Assembly (NCBI GenBank): GCA_012999515.1
Contig: JABEEB010000001.1
Span: 1,302,001 to 1,366,000, forward strand
Source of the DNA: Salifodinibacter halophilus
GTDB taxonomy: Bacteria; Pseudomonadota; Gammaproteobacteria; Nevskiales; Salinisphaeraceae
Length of the DNA stretch: 64,000 nucleotides
Direction of reading: 5' to 3'
Below are positions 1 to 9,220 of the stretch, one piece after another. The notes under the pieces were generated by a model. It worked only from the letters and a program-made list of their open reading frames with translations. It had not been told where the DNA came from and made no database searches. Position numbers and translations under genes: made by a program. Each line of letters opens with the position of its first letter. Position 1 is the stretch's first letter.

Positions 1-1989
1 ACGGCGACGACGCTTAAACGCGAGCGCTTCCGCCAACAAATTGTCGGCCAACGCGTCGATATCGTTTCGCACCTTGGCCACACGTGCCGGCGAGGGGTAG
101 CTGTGGGCAAAGAGTTGCTGCAATTCATCCAAGGTCGAATGCATCGAGTCTTGCGCCTGGCGGGTGAACGCGGCACGTCCTGCGAAAAGCATTAAAGTAC
201 GTGCTTCAAGCCCAATATTGGCGGCCGAAAACGCGGCCTGCCGGGCATCCGAGTGAATTGCCCCTTGATCCGCGTTGACGGGTAGTTGCTGAATGCGTTC
301 GTAAACGCGCGTCTCGAAATGTTCGCGCCGTTCGCCAAATCCGCGTGCCAGTTCGCGCAGGATGTGGGCTGTGCGCTCACGCAGCAATGCGCGCGGCGAG
401 ATTGGCAACACCAGCTTAAACGCGACAAGCGCCACCAATACGGCCAGACAGATGCCCATGAACGTTTCGGCAAAGCTGACAAACGTCTGCCGAGCGCCGT
501 TGGCCGGATGGACCAGGAGCGCAAAGATGACCAACCCCACCCGGCCAATCAGCGCATAAGCCGGTGTCGCCATCGCCAGCGCAGCAACAAAAACCACAGG
601 CAGAATGACGAGCATCAGGCTCGCATAGCTATTCGCCAGCGGCAGTAGCCAGAAGTTCACTATGAATGCCACCGCACCGGCGATGCACACGGCGACGCCA
701 AAACCGCGCGCGCCAGCCTCCGGATTATCGCCAAGCGCGAACAGCGTGGTTAAAACCGATAATAAAACCATGGTTCCGGCTAGTGCGGGATCGGCGTGCG
801 TGGCCCAGATCGCGGCCCCGGCCGCCATCGCGATGCCGGCCCGAAAGGTGGTCCGCAAACTACCGCGAATATGGGTCGGTGCATCGAACTCCGACGTGCC
901 GTGCGTGTCAGTCCGCCCCACGCGTTCGTACAACAGCATTTCGTGTTTGACCACGGCTGCCCGCATCTGGTTGGCCAGATCGAGAGCGCGGCTAATAACC
1001 ACCCAGTCGCCGATCGATCGCGGCCGCGAGGGCGTATGCCATGCCCACCGCTGTATGCGTTCATAAGCGCTTCCAAAGGCCGCTTTCAAGGCATTGGTGT
1101 CGTTTGGGTCCTGGTTTAGCTGGTCCGCTGCCTCGGTCAGCTCTGCCAACGGCCGCCGGTCGACCGGACCACGCGACCGCCGGAGATATGTATGCAGCGA
1201 GGCCATCTCGCTGACAAGCGACAACAACTCGTAGTTCAACCGACGCGCCATACGTTCGTGTTGATCGAAGCCAGGTGCGTCGAAACGTGCATAAAGCCGC
1301 GTCTGTTCCAAGTTGATCGTCTTGGCGATCAGACCGAACCAACTCGCACTGGGCGAGTGGCTGTGCTCGCCTTGCTCAGCATCATCATTATCGGCGTCGG
1401 TCGCCTCCGACGCCGAGCGTGCACGTTCGGCCAAAAACCCACCGAGTGCGCGCATCGCCTCGACACGGCCGTGCAGATATTTGCGCGCCGTCGTGCCCGG
1501 CGCCAGCAATACACTGACTGCGGCCGCGACCACGGTCGCCAGCGCGGTTTCCGCAGTGCGCGCCATCGCCACCGAGAATACGGTTGTCGGATCCCCCATC
1601 GCACGCACGCCGATGATTGCGGTGACATACCCGGCCAGAACGAAACCGTAGGACAGATTGTTCCGGAACAGACTGGCTAGAAACACCATGGCGCTGACCC
1701 AACCGATCAGCGCGAATGAGAACAGCGTATAACTCTGAGCGAAAAACGCGATCAGCATGATCGACACGATGCCGGCAACGACCGTCCCGACCAGGCGCGC
1801 GAAGCCACGCACCACCAGATATCCGGGCAGGGGCTGGATCAGGATCGCGATATTGATAAACGCCCAGTAGGCATTATCCAGCTGCAGCCAGAATGCCAAA
1901 TAGAGAACGAGCGCCACCGATACGCAGGTGCGAACGGCGAACGATAGATTCTCCGAGCTAGGGGCTAGCAACCACTGCAAACGCGCCAT
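1..1989 (-). CDS. FUSC-family membrane protein (YccS/aromatic-acid-exporter type), 3' end outside window
   Basis: An open frame of 663 codons runs from an ATG at 1989 to the left edge without a stop, so the C-terminus is missing. The N-terminal 180 residues hold several strongly hydrophobic helices (for example around the segments AYWAFINIAILIQPLPGY and ALIGWVSAMVFLASLF), followed by a long charged cytoplasmic stretch. This matches the FUSC layout: an N-terminal membrane domain, a soluble middle, then a second membrane set. Family members are inner membrane proteins proposed to export aromatic acids or similar compounds; the substrate here cannot be read from sequence. It stands alone on the minus strand, 49 bases downstream of the end of the MgtC-like gene. 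Family assignment is fairly sure, function is not. Confidence 0.75.
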   Translation of the reverse strand, partial: MARLQWLLAPSSENLSFAVRTCVSVALVLYLAFWLQLDNAYWAFINIAILIQPLPGYLVVRGFARLVGTVVAGIVSIMLIAFFAQSYTLFSFALIGWVSAMVFLASLFRNNLSYGFVLAGYVTAIIGVRAMGDPTTVFSVAMARTAETALATVVAAAVSVLLAPGTTARKYLHGRVEAMRALGGFLAERARSASEATDADNDDAEQGEHSHSPSASWFGLIAKTINLEQTRLYARFDAPGFDQHERMARRLNYELLSLVSEMASLHTYLRRSRGPVDRRPLAELTEAADQLNQDPNDTNALKAAFGSAYERIQRWAWHTPSRPRSIGDWVVISRALDLANQMRAAVVKHEMLLYERVGRTDTHGTSEFDAPTHIRGSLRTTFRAGIAMAAGAAIWATHADPALAGTMVLLSVLTTLFALGDNPEAGARGFGVAVCIAGAVAFIVNFWLLPLANSYASLMLVILPVVFVAALAMATPAYALIGRVGLVIFALLVHPANGARQTFVSFAETFMGICLAVLVALVAFKLVLPISPRALLRERTAHILRELARGFGERREHFETRVYERIQQLPVNADQGAIHSDARQAAFSAANIGLEARTLMLFAGRAAFTRQAQDSMHSTLDELQQLFAHSYPSPARVAKVRNDIDALADNLLAEALAFKRRRR

Positions 1990-2038
1990 CTGCGTATTAT
2001 CTAACGAGCATGGAGTGTGCGCAGCCTATTCATTGGCA

Positions 2039-3316
2039 TTAGCCGGCAAAAATCAGCATCGCGCATGCGATGAGCACCCCGGTCGCGGCGACGCCAGCCG
2101 CCGACAGCACCACGATAATACCGAGTCGTCGCCCGCCGAGGCTGTACGCGACCAGCCCCTTGAACATAACGCCCGAGGCCGCGGCGATCACCAACGCTCG
2201 AACCGCCACTTCGGTCGGCAGTGTGTTCTGCGCCAGCCCGGCGATGGATAACGTCGCCGCGGTGAGGTTGGCAGCCCCCGCCACTATCGCGACCAGATTG
2301 ATACTCCAGACACCCAGCAGATGTTCGGCGGCTGCACTGGCTAGCGTGATAACAACGACCAGCAGTGCGAACTTGAGTGTCTCGCTAAGCTGAAACGGTG
2401 GGCCCATGCGTCGGGGCGCGCGCACGGATTTATGCGCAGACCGCCACTGCACCAGCAACGCGATCATGATTGCGACGGCAGTCATAACGCCGAGTGGCAC
2501 ACTGGCCGCGCGCACCAGCGCCGGCGTCACGAAAAGCGTGATAACGACAATGCGCGGAATACTCACCGCCTGTGCGATGACGATACCCGCTCCCAACACG
2601 CCGTCGAGTCCGACCGTACGTTTGGAAAGCCGCGCGAAATGCAGGGTCAGCGCGGTTGATGAAGCCAGACCGCCAAATATGCCGGTCAACAGAATGCCAC
2701 GCCGATGGCCGAGAACGCGCACCGCGAAATGCCCTGCAAACGAGATCGCGCCCACCACCACGACCAGCAACCAGATGCGATACGGATTGAGTGCCTGCCA
2801 CGGGCCGAGCGCGCGATCCGGCAGCACAGGCAACACCACGACCGATATCATCAAAAGCTGCAGCCCGGCGATCAACTCGTCGCGATCGAGCCGCTGGAGC
2901 CAGCGGTGCAGCTCGGGTTTCAACCCCAGCAACATGGCCATCACCACACCACCCGCGGCCGCGACGTAAGGCGCCCCGGTGGCCGCTAACGCCGCCAACC
3001 CAAATGTGGCAAACGCAGCCAGCTCGCTGGTGATGCCGTAACGATTATCACTCTGTGCGGCGAGAAAATGCGCCGCAACCAGGATTACAGCCAGCGCCAC
3101 GAAGCCGAACCCGAGCACGATCGAATCGGTGCGCGCCGACAACAACCCCAATACACCACCAGCCAGACCGATGACCGCAAACGTTCGCAGCCCGGCCACA
3201 CGCTCACCGGCTTCCGCTTCACGCTGCTGCCAGCCGCGCTCTAGCCCAATCAACAAGCCGATGGCGAAAGCCACCGCCAGATTACGGTAAATCTCCAGAG
3301 AGTTCGCAATATCCAT
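2039..3316 (-). CDS. MgtC/SapB-type DUF4010 membrane protein
   Basis: A 425-residue polytopic membrane protein. The N-terminus (NLAVAFAIGLLIGLERGW) is the characteristic MgtC/SapB helix with the conserved GLLIGLERG, and the rest is a chain of about ten hydrophobic segments as in DUF4010 proteins. I chose the ATG at 3316, which puts this helix near the N-terminus; an in-frame start at 3361 would add 15 residues with no family support. No good Shine-Dalgarno sequence precedes either start. MgtC-domain proteins are tied to magnesium stress and ATP synthase modulation in pathogens, but the role of the long DUF4010 type is unknown. Divergent from the MFS gene at 3451. Confidence 0.75.
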   Translation of the reverse strand: MDIANSLEIYRNLAVAFAIGLLIGLERGWQQREAEAGERVAGLRTFAVIGLAGGVLGLLSARTDSIVLGFGFVALAVILVAAHFLAAQSDNRYGITSELAAFATFGLAALAATGAPYVAAAGGVVMAMLLGLKPELHRWLQRLDRDELIAGLQLLMISVVVLPVLPDRALGPWQALNPYRIWLLVVVVGAISFAGHFAVRVLGHRRGILLTGIFGGLASSTALTLHFARLSKRTVGLDGVLGAGIVIAQAVSIPRIVVITLFVTPALVRAASVPLGVMTAVAIMIALLVQWRSAHKSVRAPRRMGPPFQLSETLKFALLVVVITLASAAAEHLLGVWSINLVAIVAGAANLTAATLSIAGLAQNTLPTEVAVRALVIAAASGVMFKGLVAYSLGGRRLGIIVVLSAAGVAATGVLIACAMLIFAG

Positions 3317-3450
3317 CGGTTTAGAATAACGTCCAAGGCCAGCCGGTAACGCTAGCACCACGCTACGGAGTCGCAGCGCGACCGGGCCAACGAAAGATTT
3401 GCTGACATGACGCCATCATCAAAAGCGCGCCGCTACACAATATAGCGGCT

Positions 3451-4638
3451 ATGAGCGAACACAAGTCCAAGCGATTGCCAGACGAGGACACCATGCGCGC
3501 CGCTGATGTTGTGGCCGCAGTTAATGCCTCAGTGTTGTCAGCACTGCCCATATTCCTTGTTGCAGCGTTGGCCGAGCAGATCCGCGCCGCACTGGATTTC
3601 GGTGTTACCGCGCTAGGCGTGTCGTTCTCGATTTATTATCTTAGTGCGGCGCTGACTTCTGTCCCGGCCAGCCGCGCGGTCGAGGCCATCGGTGGGCTGC
3701 GTTCGATGCGCCTCGGCTCGCTTGCAACGGGCGTCCTGCTACTGGCGTTCGCCGCAGCTGTAACCGACTATTACGGCTTAATCGTTCTGATGGTGCTTAC
3801 CGGAGCGGTCAGCGCCTCCCTGCAGCCGGCTACCAATCTGTTCCTCATTCGACGCATACCGGATCGACGGCGCGGCATGGCCTTCGGACTCAAACAGGCG
3901 GCGGTCCCCGTGGCCGTGGCACTGTCCGGGTTTTCAGTGCCGGCCGTGGCGCTGACCATTGGCTGGCGATGGGCATTCGTCATTACCGGTGCAGCCGCCA
4001 TCGCCACAGCCGTGGCGCTGCCACGCGCACAGACGTCATTGTCGGCATATCGCCGCAGCGCGCCTATTCCACGCCTCGATCGGCAACAGATGCGGCGGCT
4101 CCTCGTGACGACGATCGGTTTCGCAATCGGCATTTCCGCGGTGTCCGCATTGTCGTCGTTTACGGTGACCGCTCTCGCGGCGACCGGCCTTAGCCAGGCC
4201 AACGCCGGCATATTGGCTGCCTTGGGCGGTGTAATCGCCGGTGCGACTCGTGTGGCGGTCGGCTTCGGCGCCGACCGCAGCCGCCACACACATATGAGCC
4301 GCGTGATCGTCATGCTACTGATCGGCGGCACGGCGTTTGGCGCCGTCGCGCTAGCAAGCGCCGGTCTGACGGCCTTGTTACTGCCAGCGCTGGCGATCGC
4401 GTTCGCTGCTGGCTGGGGTTGGAACGGCCTGTTTAGCCTGGCTATCGCCACCACCTATCCCGACCAGGCCGCACGCGCGACCGGTGTGACGTCGGTCGGC
4501 GGCCGCACCGGCGGTGTGGTTGGGCCATTCGTGTTCGGCGTCGCCGCCACCCACGGTGGCTACCCGCTGGCCTGGTTGATCGCCGCGCTGGCCGCGCTCG
4601 CCGGCGCGATCATCATCGGCGTCGGGCACCGCCTGTAA
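3451..4638 (+). CDS. MFS transporter
   Basis: A 395-residue protein with about twelve hydrophobic segments in two halves separated by a short polar stretch near residue 195-215 (AYRRSAPIPRLDRQQM). The first half has an MFS-like loop pattern (PDRRRGMAFGLKQAAVPVA after helix 4), the usual site of the substrate path in drug and small-molecule porters. It would act in the inner membrane as a secondary transporter; the substrate cannot be inferred. The ATG at 3451 gives a short hydrophilic N-terminus before helix 1. The gene is monocistronic, divergent from the DUF4010 gene and convergent with the SDR gene ending at 4662. Confidence 0.8.
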   Translation: MSEHKSKRLPDEDTMRAADVVAAVNASVLSALPIFLVAALAEQIRAALDFGVTALGVSFSIYYLSAALTSVPASRAVEAIGGLRSMRLGSLATGVLLLAFAAAVTDYYGLIVLMVLTGAVSASLQPATNLFLIRRIPDRRRGMAFGLKQAAVPVAVALSGFSVPAVALTIGWRWAFVITGAAAIATAVALPRAQTSLSAYRRSAPIPRLDRQQMRRLLVTTIGFAIGISAVSALSSFTVTALAATGLSQANAGILAALGGVIAGATRVAVGFGADRSRHTHMSRVIVMLLIGGTAFGAVALASAGLTALLLPALAIAFAAGWGWNGLFSLAIATTYPDQAARATGVTSVGGRTGGVVGPFVFGVAATHGGYPLAWLIAALAALAGAIIIGVGHRL

Positions 4639-4661
4639 CTGCTCGCCGGTCGCGGCCCTAG

Positions 4662-5414
4662 TTACACACCGCCGTCGACATCCAACAGTGCGCCAGTCGT
4701 GAATGCGGCCTCGGTCAGATAGAGCACGGCATCGGCGATATCGGACGGTCGACCGACACGGCCAAGCGGCACACGGGCTGCGGCTGTTGTCGGCTTATCG
4801 GGTTGGCCACCGCTAGCGTGGATCTCGGTATCGACCACACCCGGGCGCACGGCGTTCACACGCACACCGGATTCAGCGAGCTCACACGCCAGTCCTTCGG
4901 TCAGCGTATCGATAGCGCCCTTCGACGCGCCATAGTCGACATACGTATGGGCGCCCCCCGAACCAGCGGCATGGCTGGAGGCCGAGCCGATGTTAACGAT
5001 ACTGCCACCGGCGCGGGCATCAGCACTCATATGATTGATCGCTTCACGCGCGCACAACATCGGGCCCACGACGTTGACCGACATCATGCGCTCGATACGC
5101 TCAGCCGACATCGCGACCAATCTCGAGGGAACGTCAACGATCCCGGCATTATTGACCAGTGCATCCAGGCGACCGAAATGGTCGACCACGCTATTAAAAA
5201 GCTGGGTTACCGCCGACTCGGTTGATACGTCGGCCTGAACCGCCAGTGCATGCCGGCCGTGAGCCTCGACTGCCGCGACAACCTGATCAGCGGCCTCGCG
5301 ATCATGCCGGTAGTTGACGGCGACATCGAAGCCACGCGCCGCGGCTCGTTCGCTGATGGCAGCGCCGATACCTCGGCTGCCGCCGGTTACTATCATTACA
5401 GGCGCATTGGACAT
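4662..5414 (-). CDS. SDR family NAD(P)-dependent oxidoreductase (FabG-like)
   Basis: A 250-residue classical short-chain dehydrogenase. It has the nucleotide-binding TGGSRGIG near the N-terminus, NNAG around residue 90, the catalytic Ser in NIGSASS, and YxxxK as YGASK. I start it at the ATG at 5414 because an AAAGGAG ribosome site lies just upstream (5421-5427 on the complement); an upstream in-frame start would add 16 residues of poor quality. It is the last gene of the minus-strand run from 18596, 57 bases after the sulfotransferase gene, so it may belong to the lipid/glycan operon, but SDR substrates cannot be told from sequence. The gap and good ribosome site also allow independent expression. 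Confidence 0.85.
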   Translation of the reverse strand: MSNAPVMIVTGGSRGIGAAISERAAARGFDVAVNYRHDREAADQVVAAVEAHGRHALAVQADVSTESAVTQLFNSVVDHFGRLDALVNNAGIVDVPSRLVAMSAERIERMMSVNVVGPMLCAREAINHMSADARAGGSIVNIGSASSHAAGSGGAHTYVDYGASKGAIDTLTEGLACELAESGVRVNAVRPGVVDTEIHASGGQPDKPTTAAARVPLGRVGRPSDIADAVLYLTEAAFTTGALLDVDGGV

Positions 5415-5471
5415 TACATTCTCCTTTGTGGCTACGGATGATCCGCTCGGTCCGTGCGGCAACGCGAGCGC

Positions 5472-6401
5472 TCACGATCCGTCAAGCGATGTGTCATAAC
5501 CAAAAACCGGATCCAGGCGCGCGCGGATCATGTCGTCGACCCAATCGGCTTCGGCCGGCTCCAGATCGTCGCGGAAGCTGCCAACACGGGCGCGGCGGAC
5601 TTTAACCGTATCCGGATCACCAGATTTTTTCTGCCGCAGCCCCGAATTCTTGAAATAGCGCTCAGATTCCAAGCGCCGCAGGTTGTCAGCTCCGGCGAAA
5701 TCGACGGCTTCGTCGATCAGCGTGTCGTCGACGTGCTCGCCGAGGTGTGCCATGACCCGCGCCAACGTTTCGGCCGGCGCGGTATGTAAATCTTCGTAAC
5801 GCACAATCAGGCCATGCGGATGCTCGCGCATGCGCGCCGCCCACTGGTTGTGATACCGGATAAGCGCCGGCAAGCCGATTTCTTCGTTGGCGATGAAAGC
5901 GGCTCGCGTGATCGAACGCGGATCAATCGGTGCGGCCATCTCGGCTGCGATCAACTCGCGCTTGCGCGCGGTAATCCGACGCGTGAATTGGTGATACCAC
6001 GAGACCGCAATATCGCCCGGGTGACGGGCCATTAGCATCAGCGCGCGCGGCTGGTCAGACACAGCCAGTGTGTCGAGTGTTTCGGCCACCGCCGACTCAT
6101 AGCTGTAGTGCCCATTGGAGAACACGAAGCGCGGCAGGCGCGAATCGAGGCGCGCGAATTCATCGGACTTAACCACACGACGCGTTTCGAGCCCATAATG
6201 CTGCTGATAGACGCGAAAGATCATGGCCCGCAGCCAAGTGCCGCCACACTTCGGATGAACCGCGGTGACCACATCGGCACGCTTTGTCAGCTCCGAGTAG
6301 TGGTGAGCCAACCAGCGGCGACGCAGGCCCGTCCGAGCGCGCGCGGGTAAAACCCCGGTTGCAGCCACGATCGCAGCGCGCCGGTAACGGTCAGGCAACA
6401 C
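5472..6401 (-). CDS. Sulfotransferase domain protein
   Basis: A PAPS-dependent sulfotransferase of about 309 residues. The N-terminal TAVHPKCGGTWLRAM is the 5'-phosphosulfate binding loop (PKxGTTW type). A later ARHPGDIAVSWYHQ segment fits the 3'-phosphate binding region (R-hP-D--S), and the C-terminus has the expected basic stretch. The open frame extends back to 6554 from a TTG, but that would overlap the previous gene by about 150 bases. The GTG at 6401, two bases after the previous stop, gives a family-like length and is my choice. Such enzymes move sulfate from PAPS to hydroxyls of sugars or lipids. Placed after a second sulfotransferase and two glycosyltransferase candidates, the acceptor may be a glycolipid; this is inference. 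Confidence 0.8.
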   Translation of the reverse strand: MLPDRYRRAAIVAATGVLPARARTGLRRRWLAHHYSELTKRADVVTAVHPKCGGTWLRAMIFRVYQQHYGLETRRVVKSDEFARLDSRLPRFVFSNGHYSYESAVAETLDTLAVSDQPRALMLMARHPGDIAVSWYHQFTRRITARKRELIAAEMAAPIDPRSITRAAFIANEEIGLPALIRYHNQWAARMREHPHGLIVRYEDLHTAPAETLARVMAHLGEHVDDTLIDEAVDFAGADNLRRLESERYFKNSGLRQKKSGDPDTVKVRRARVGSFRDDLEPAEADWVDDMIRARLDPVFGYDTSLDGS

Positions 6402-6403
6402 GG

Positions 6404-7399
6404 CTAACGGCTGCGCCAGTCGCGAAACGCCTGACGCGCGCTGGCCACGGGTGAAACTGGATTCCAACGTGCGCGTAGGCGCTGCCGATTCACGGCATCG
6501 AGTTCGGTGAGCACCGGCGCCAGATCGTGTACTGCCGCGTTCAACGCCGACCAATCACGCCAGAACGCCGCATCCAGCGCGCGTTCGTCGCCGGCCACAG
6601 CATCGAGCATGGCATAGCCTTCGGTGACCCAGCGGTTGACCCCCGGATCGGCGGCCAGATCGTCGCGCGTGTAGCGCGAGCGCGGTCGATCAGCCTGTAC
6701 AAACGCCTCCGCATAGTCATCAATAGCCGACGCCTCGGCAGCACCGATCGGCAACGATAGATCACGCGCCACGCGCCGGAGCTGAGCCTCGGGGTCGGCG
6801 ATCAGGCGGTCAAAATCGACCACCGAAACCGGCGCACCGGCGATGCGATCGAAATACGGCACGACATTGACCAGCCATTCAAGATCGCTCCATGCCTGAT
6901 GGCCACGCATCGGATTCAGCCGTGCCCGTGAACGGGCTACGCTCAGTGGGTTGCGGAGCGCCACGACATAGCGCGCCTCGACCTGCATGCGGTCTAAAAG
7001 GTCCTGCCAAAACGGCAACGTGCGCAGGGTACGCCCGTATTTGAACCCCCACAGCTCCGAATTGGCGAAGCGCCGGGCCAACGTTTGCGCCCCATTGGCG
7101 GCCAACGATTCGACGGCGGGCTCACGCCAAACATCGTCGCCCAGCAACGCGAGATTGTGGCCACGGATACCCAGTGTCTTTTTCAAGCGCTGGGCGATGG
7201 CCAACACATCGCGGTCCTCGAAAAAACCGGTCGGATTCTTGCCGCCGGCCGCGCGCTGCTTGTTGCCCAGGTCGACGCCGAGTGCGGTCAGCCCTCGTGT
7301 CAGCGCACTGGTACCACTACGCCCTGCGCCTAGGACGACAACCGCGGTCGCGCGGTCGGCATCGGTTGAAGCGTGCGCAGAACCTGCGTCAGGTGTCAC
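6404..7399 (-). CDS. Sulfotransferase family protein
   Basis: A 331-residue protein whose N-terminus carries LGAGRSGTSALTRGL, the P-loop-like phosphosulfate binding signature of the Sulfotransfer_1/3 type group, and a mid-region VALRNPLSVARS that fits the 3'-phosphate binding segment. It differs clearly from the neighbouring sulfotransferase, so the two probably act on different acceptors or positions. The start is a GTG at 7399 that overlaps the end of the 2OG-Fe oxygenase gene by 11 bases, which points to translational coupling. The next sulfotransferase begins about 2 bases after its stop. Expected to be cytoplasmic. The acceptor is unknown. Confidence 0.75.
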   Translation of the reverse strand: MTPDAGSAHASTDADRATAVVVLGAGRSGTSALTRGLTALGVDLGNKQRAAGGKNPTGFFEDRDVLAIAQRLKKTLGIRGHNLALLGDDVWREPAVESLAANGAQTLARRFANSELWGFKYGRTLRTLPFWQDLLDRMQVEARYVVALRNPLSVARSRARLNPMRGHQAWSDLEWLVNVVPYFDRIAGAPVSVVDFDRLIADPEAQLRRVARDLSLPIGAAEASAIDDYAEAFVQADRPRSRYTRDDLAADPGVNRWVTEGYAMLDAVAGDERALDAAFWRDWSALNAAVHDLAPVLTELDAVNRQRLRARWNPVSPVASARQAFRDWRSR

Positions 7400-8111
7400 G
7401 CCGAGCTTCGCCTTTCAGCTTGCCGGCGGCGGTCCGGATACCGGCGCGCAGCCGATCATTGATGACCACGATAAAAACCTTACGGTAATACCCTTCGGGG
7501 CAATTGACTTCGCGTACGCCGTGCCAGGAACGCTCCTGGCGCTGGAACAAAAGACTATAGTTGCCGATACTCTCACCGGCATAGGCGCGATCGAAATCTT
7601 CGAACTCGGGCGCCGACTTGCGCGAGAAACGGCCGTTATCGTCGAGAATGACCGTGTCGCCGCCCCAGTCCGGATTCCAAACTTCAGGCGAGCTCAGATA
7701 GAAGATATGCGAGCCGAGCTTGCGCGTGGCATCACAGTGCGGTGACACAGATGCGCCGTTGGGCGCGTAATGCCAATGAAAATTGAACTTGAAACGCCCC
7801 CGGCCGAACATGCGCTTGATGAAGTCGTAGTAGGCGCCGCCTTTGAGTTCAGCCACAAAATCGTGCCATGGCTGTGCAACGTCGATGTCTTCGCTGTATT
7901 CCAGCGCGTAACGGTCATGGGGTCGTTGGCCATGCGAGCGTTGCTTGCCGAAACTCGGCGTCATCTGATCCGTTGTCGGAAGGTTGTTCATCAACCGCTC
8001 ATAGCCGGCATCGGTCAAAAGGCCGGCCGGGTTCATCCACGGAAACGGATGCGTATTCTGAAACTCACCTTCATTCAGTGCAGCGAGACGATCAAGATCG
8101 AGATATTGCAT
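7389..8111 (-). CDS. 2-oxoglutarate/Fe(II)-dependent oxygenase
   Basis: A 240-residue protein with the facial triad pattern of 2OG-Fe(II) oxygenases: HxD as HCD in VSPHCDATRKLG near the middle, and a distal His in RSWHGVREV followed by the likely 2OG-binding Arg. The jelly-roll body around SHIFYLSSPEVWNPDWGGDT is typical of prolyl-4-hydroxylase-like members. It begins 11 bases after the ELM1-like gene and overlaps the next gene. It probably hydroxylates a substrate made by the same operon (sugar, lipid or peptide); hydroxylation could create a site for one of the two adjacent sulfotransferases, which is speculation. Confidence 0.75.
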   Translation of the reverse strand: MQYLDLDRLAALNEGEFQNTHPFPWMNPAGLLTDAGYERLMNNLPTTDQMTPSFGKQRSHGQRPHDRYALEYSEDIDVAQPWHDFVAELKGGAYYDFIKRMFGRGRFKFNFHWHYAPNGASVSPHCDATRKLGSHIFYLSSPEVWNPDWGGDTVILDDNGRFSRKSAPEFEDFDRAYAGESIGNYSLLFQRQERSWHGVREVNCPEGYYRKVFIVVINDRLRAGIRTAAGKLKGEARRDT

Positions 8112-8122
8112 AAACGGCTCTA

Positions 8123-9220
8123 CTATTTGTCCTGGCCGGAGGTTACCGCGTGCTGCCCGGATTGGCGACCCTCAACCAGCGCGCGGGCGCGGGCTGCAGT
8201 GCGACCAAGGTCGTCCGGCGGAACGGCCAACATCGGGTCATGATTGACCAAACCACGCGCGTACAAACCGGCGTGAAAGGCATCGAAATCGCGTTTTGGC
8301 TTATACCAGCCATTGGCCACTAGCCACCGACCAAGCCAAGTCCGCACTTGCGATTTATGCCGGGCGCCGGTCAACGAGCGATCGAATATGCGAACCGGCC
8401 GCCCCATTTGACATGCTTCAGCAGGCATCGATGCACTATCAGGTGTAACTACGAATTTGTCGGCGTGCGCCAGTATTCCCAGATACGGGTTATCCGCATC
8501 GTTTGACTGCCAATTGTAGCAGTAGGCCGGCACCGTTATCTCCTGCCAGAGTGCGCGCGCGGCTTTGGGCGGCGTTCGCCGGCTGGTCGTGATCAGGACG
8601 CTCCCGCCCTCTTTTTGCGCCTGGGCATTGATATCCTGGCCGAGACGCGCCGCGGTATCCGCGTCGAAACGATAACTGGAACTATCGCCGCCAACCAACA
8701 CGCCGATCTGTGGGCGCGGCAATTCGGTGAACGCTGGCGCCCATTGTTGCGCCGCGGCTGCCAGCGCTTCTGGATCGACATGATTGAGCGGCAATGTATT
8801 GGTCACAACATTCGGTGCCGACGGTAGCTGGTACTGCGGCAGCGTGACGACGAGATCAAAATACTCGAACGGCGCCTGAGTGTGTAGCAGATGTACCAAG
8901 CGGGTGCGCCCCCCGGAGGCGCGCTTGATCCAGCGTGCCACCGGCGCCGAGCGCCTCGAAGCGGCGATCACGAGGTCGGGCCACGGTGGCTCGATCGGGT
9001 CGGATCCCTGCTTGTCGACCGACACTAGCGAGGCGCCGAGAAGCGGGTTGGGCAGCCGATTGAGCGCGTTATAGACGATGGTTTTGGCCACATAAGGCCA
9101 ACCCACAGCCCGCGCCAGCGCATGCATCTGAGCGTTCCCACCCGCGCCATAGCCAAGCAGAACCCAGACGCGCGGCGTGTCGAAATCCGAGTCCGAAACC
9201 GCCGCCGTATCGCTAGCCAT
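8123..9220 (-). CDS. ELM1/GtrOC1-family putative glycosyltransferase
   Basis: A 365-residue protein related to the mitochondrial fission ELM1 family, which in bacteria is regarded as a GT-B-like putative glycosyltransferase family. Visible features are an N-terminal LLGYGAGGNAQMHALARAVG, a central GVLVGGDSSSYRF, TTSRRTPP, NDADNPYLG and a C-terminal VVTPDSASMPAEA, a likely nucleotide-sugar binding end. The same landmarks occur in the C-terminal third of the next gene upstream, so the two are paralogous. The ATG at 9220 overlaps the previous stop by 8 bases; the open frame extends to 9352 but that would be a large overlap. The sugar donor and acceptor are unknown. Confidence 0.75.
   Translation of the reverse strand: MASDTAAVSDSDFDTPRVWVLLGYGAGGNAQMHALARAVGWPYVAKTIVYNALNRLPNPLLGASLVSVDKQGSDPIEPPWPDLVIAASRRSAPVARWIKRASGGRTRLVHLLHTQAPFEYFDLVVTLPQYQLPSAPNVVTNTLPLNHVDPEALAAAAQQWAPAFTELPRPQIGVLVGGDSSSYRFDADTAARLGQDINAQAQKEGGSVLITTSRRTPPKAARALWQEITVPAYCYNWQSNDADNPYLGILAHADKFVVTPDSASMPAEACQMGRPVRIFDRSLTGARHKSQVRTWLGRWLVANGWYKPKRDFDAFHAGLYARGLVNHDPMLAVPPDDLGRTAARARALVEGRQSGQHAVTSGQDK

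Noticed and set aside
2406-2969. Long plus-strand open frame opposite the DUF4010 gene
   Set aside because: It is the shadow of the real gene on the other strand; the composition is repetitive in Arg, Thr and Ala with no domain.
6402-6554. N-terminal extension of the sulfotransferase frame from a TTG
   Set aside because: It would overlap the upstream gene by about 150 bases and adds residues not seen in the family; the GTG at 6401 fits better.
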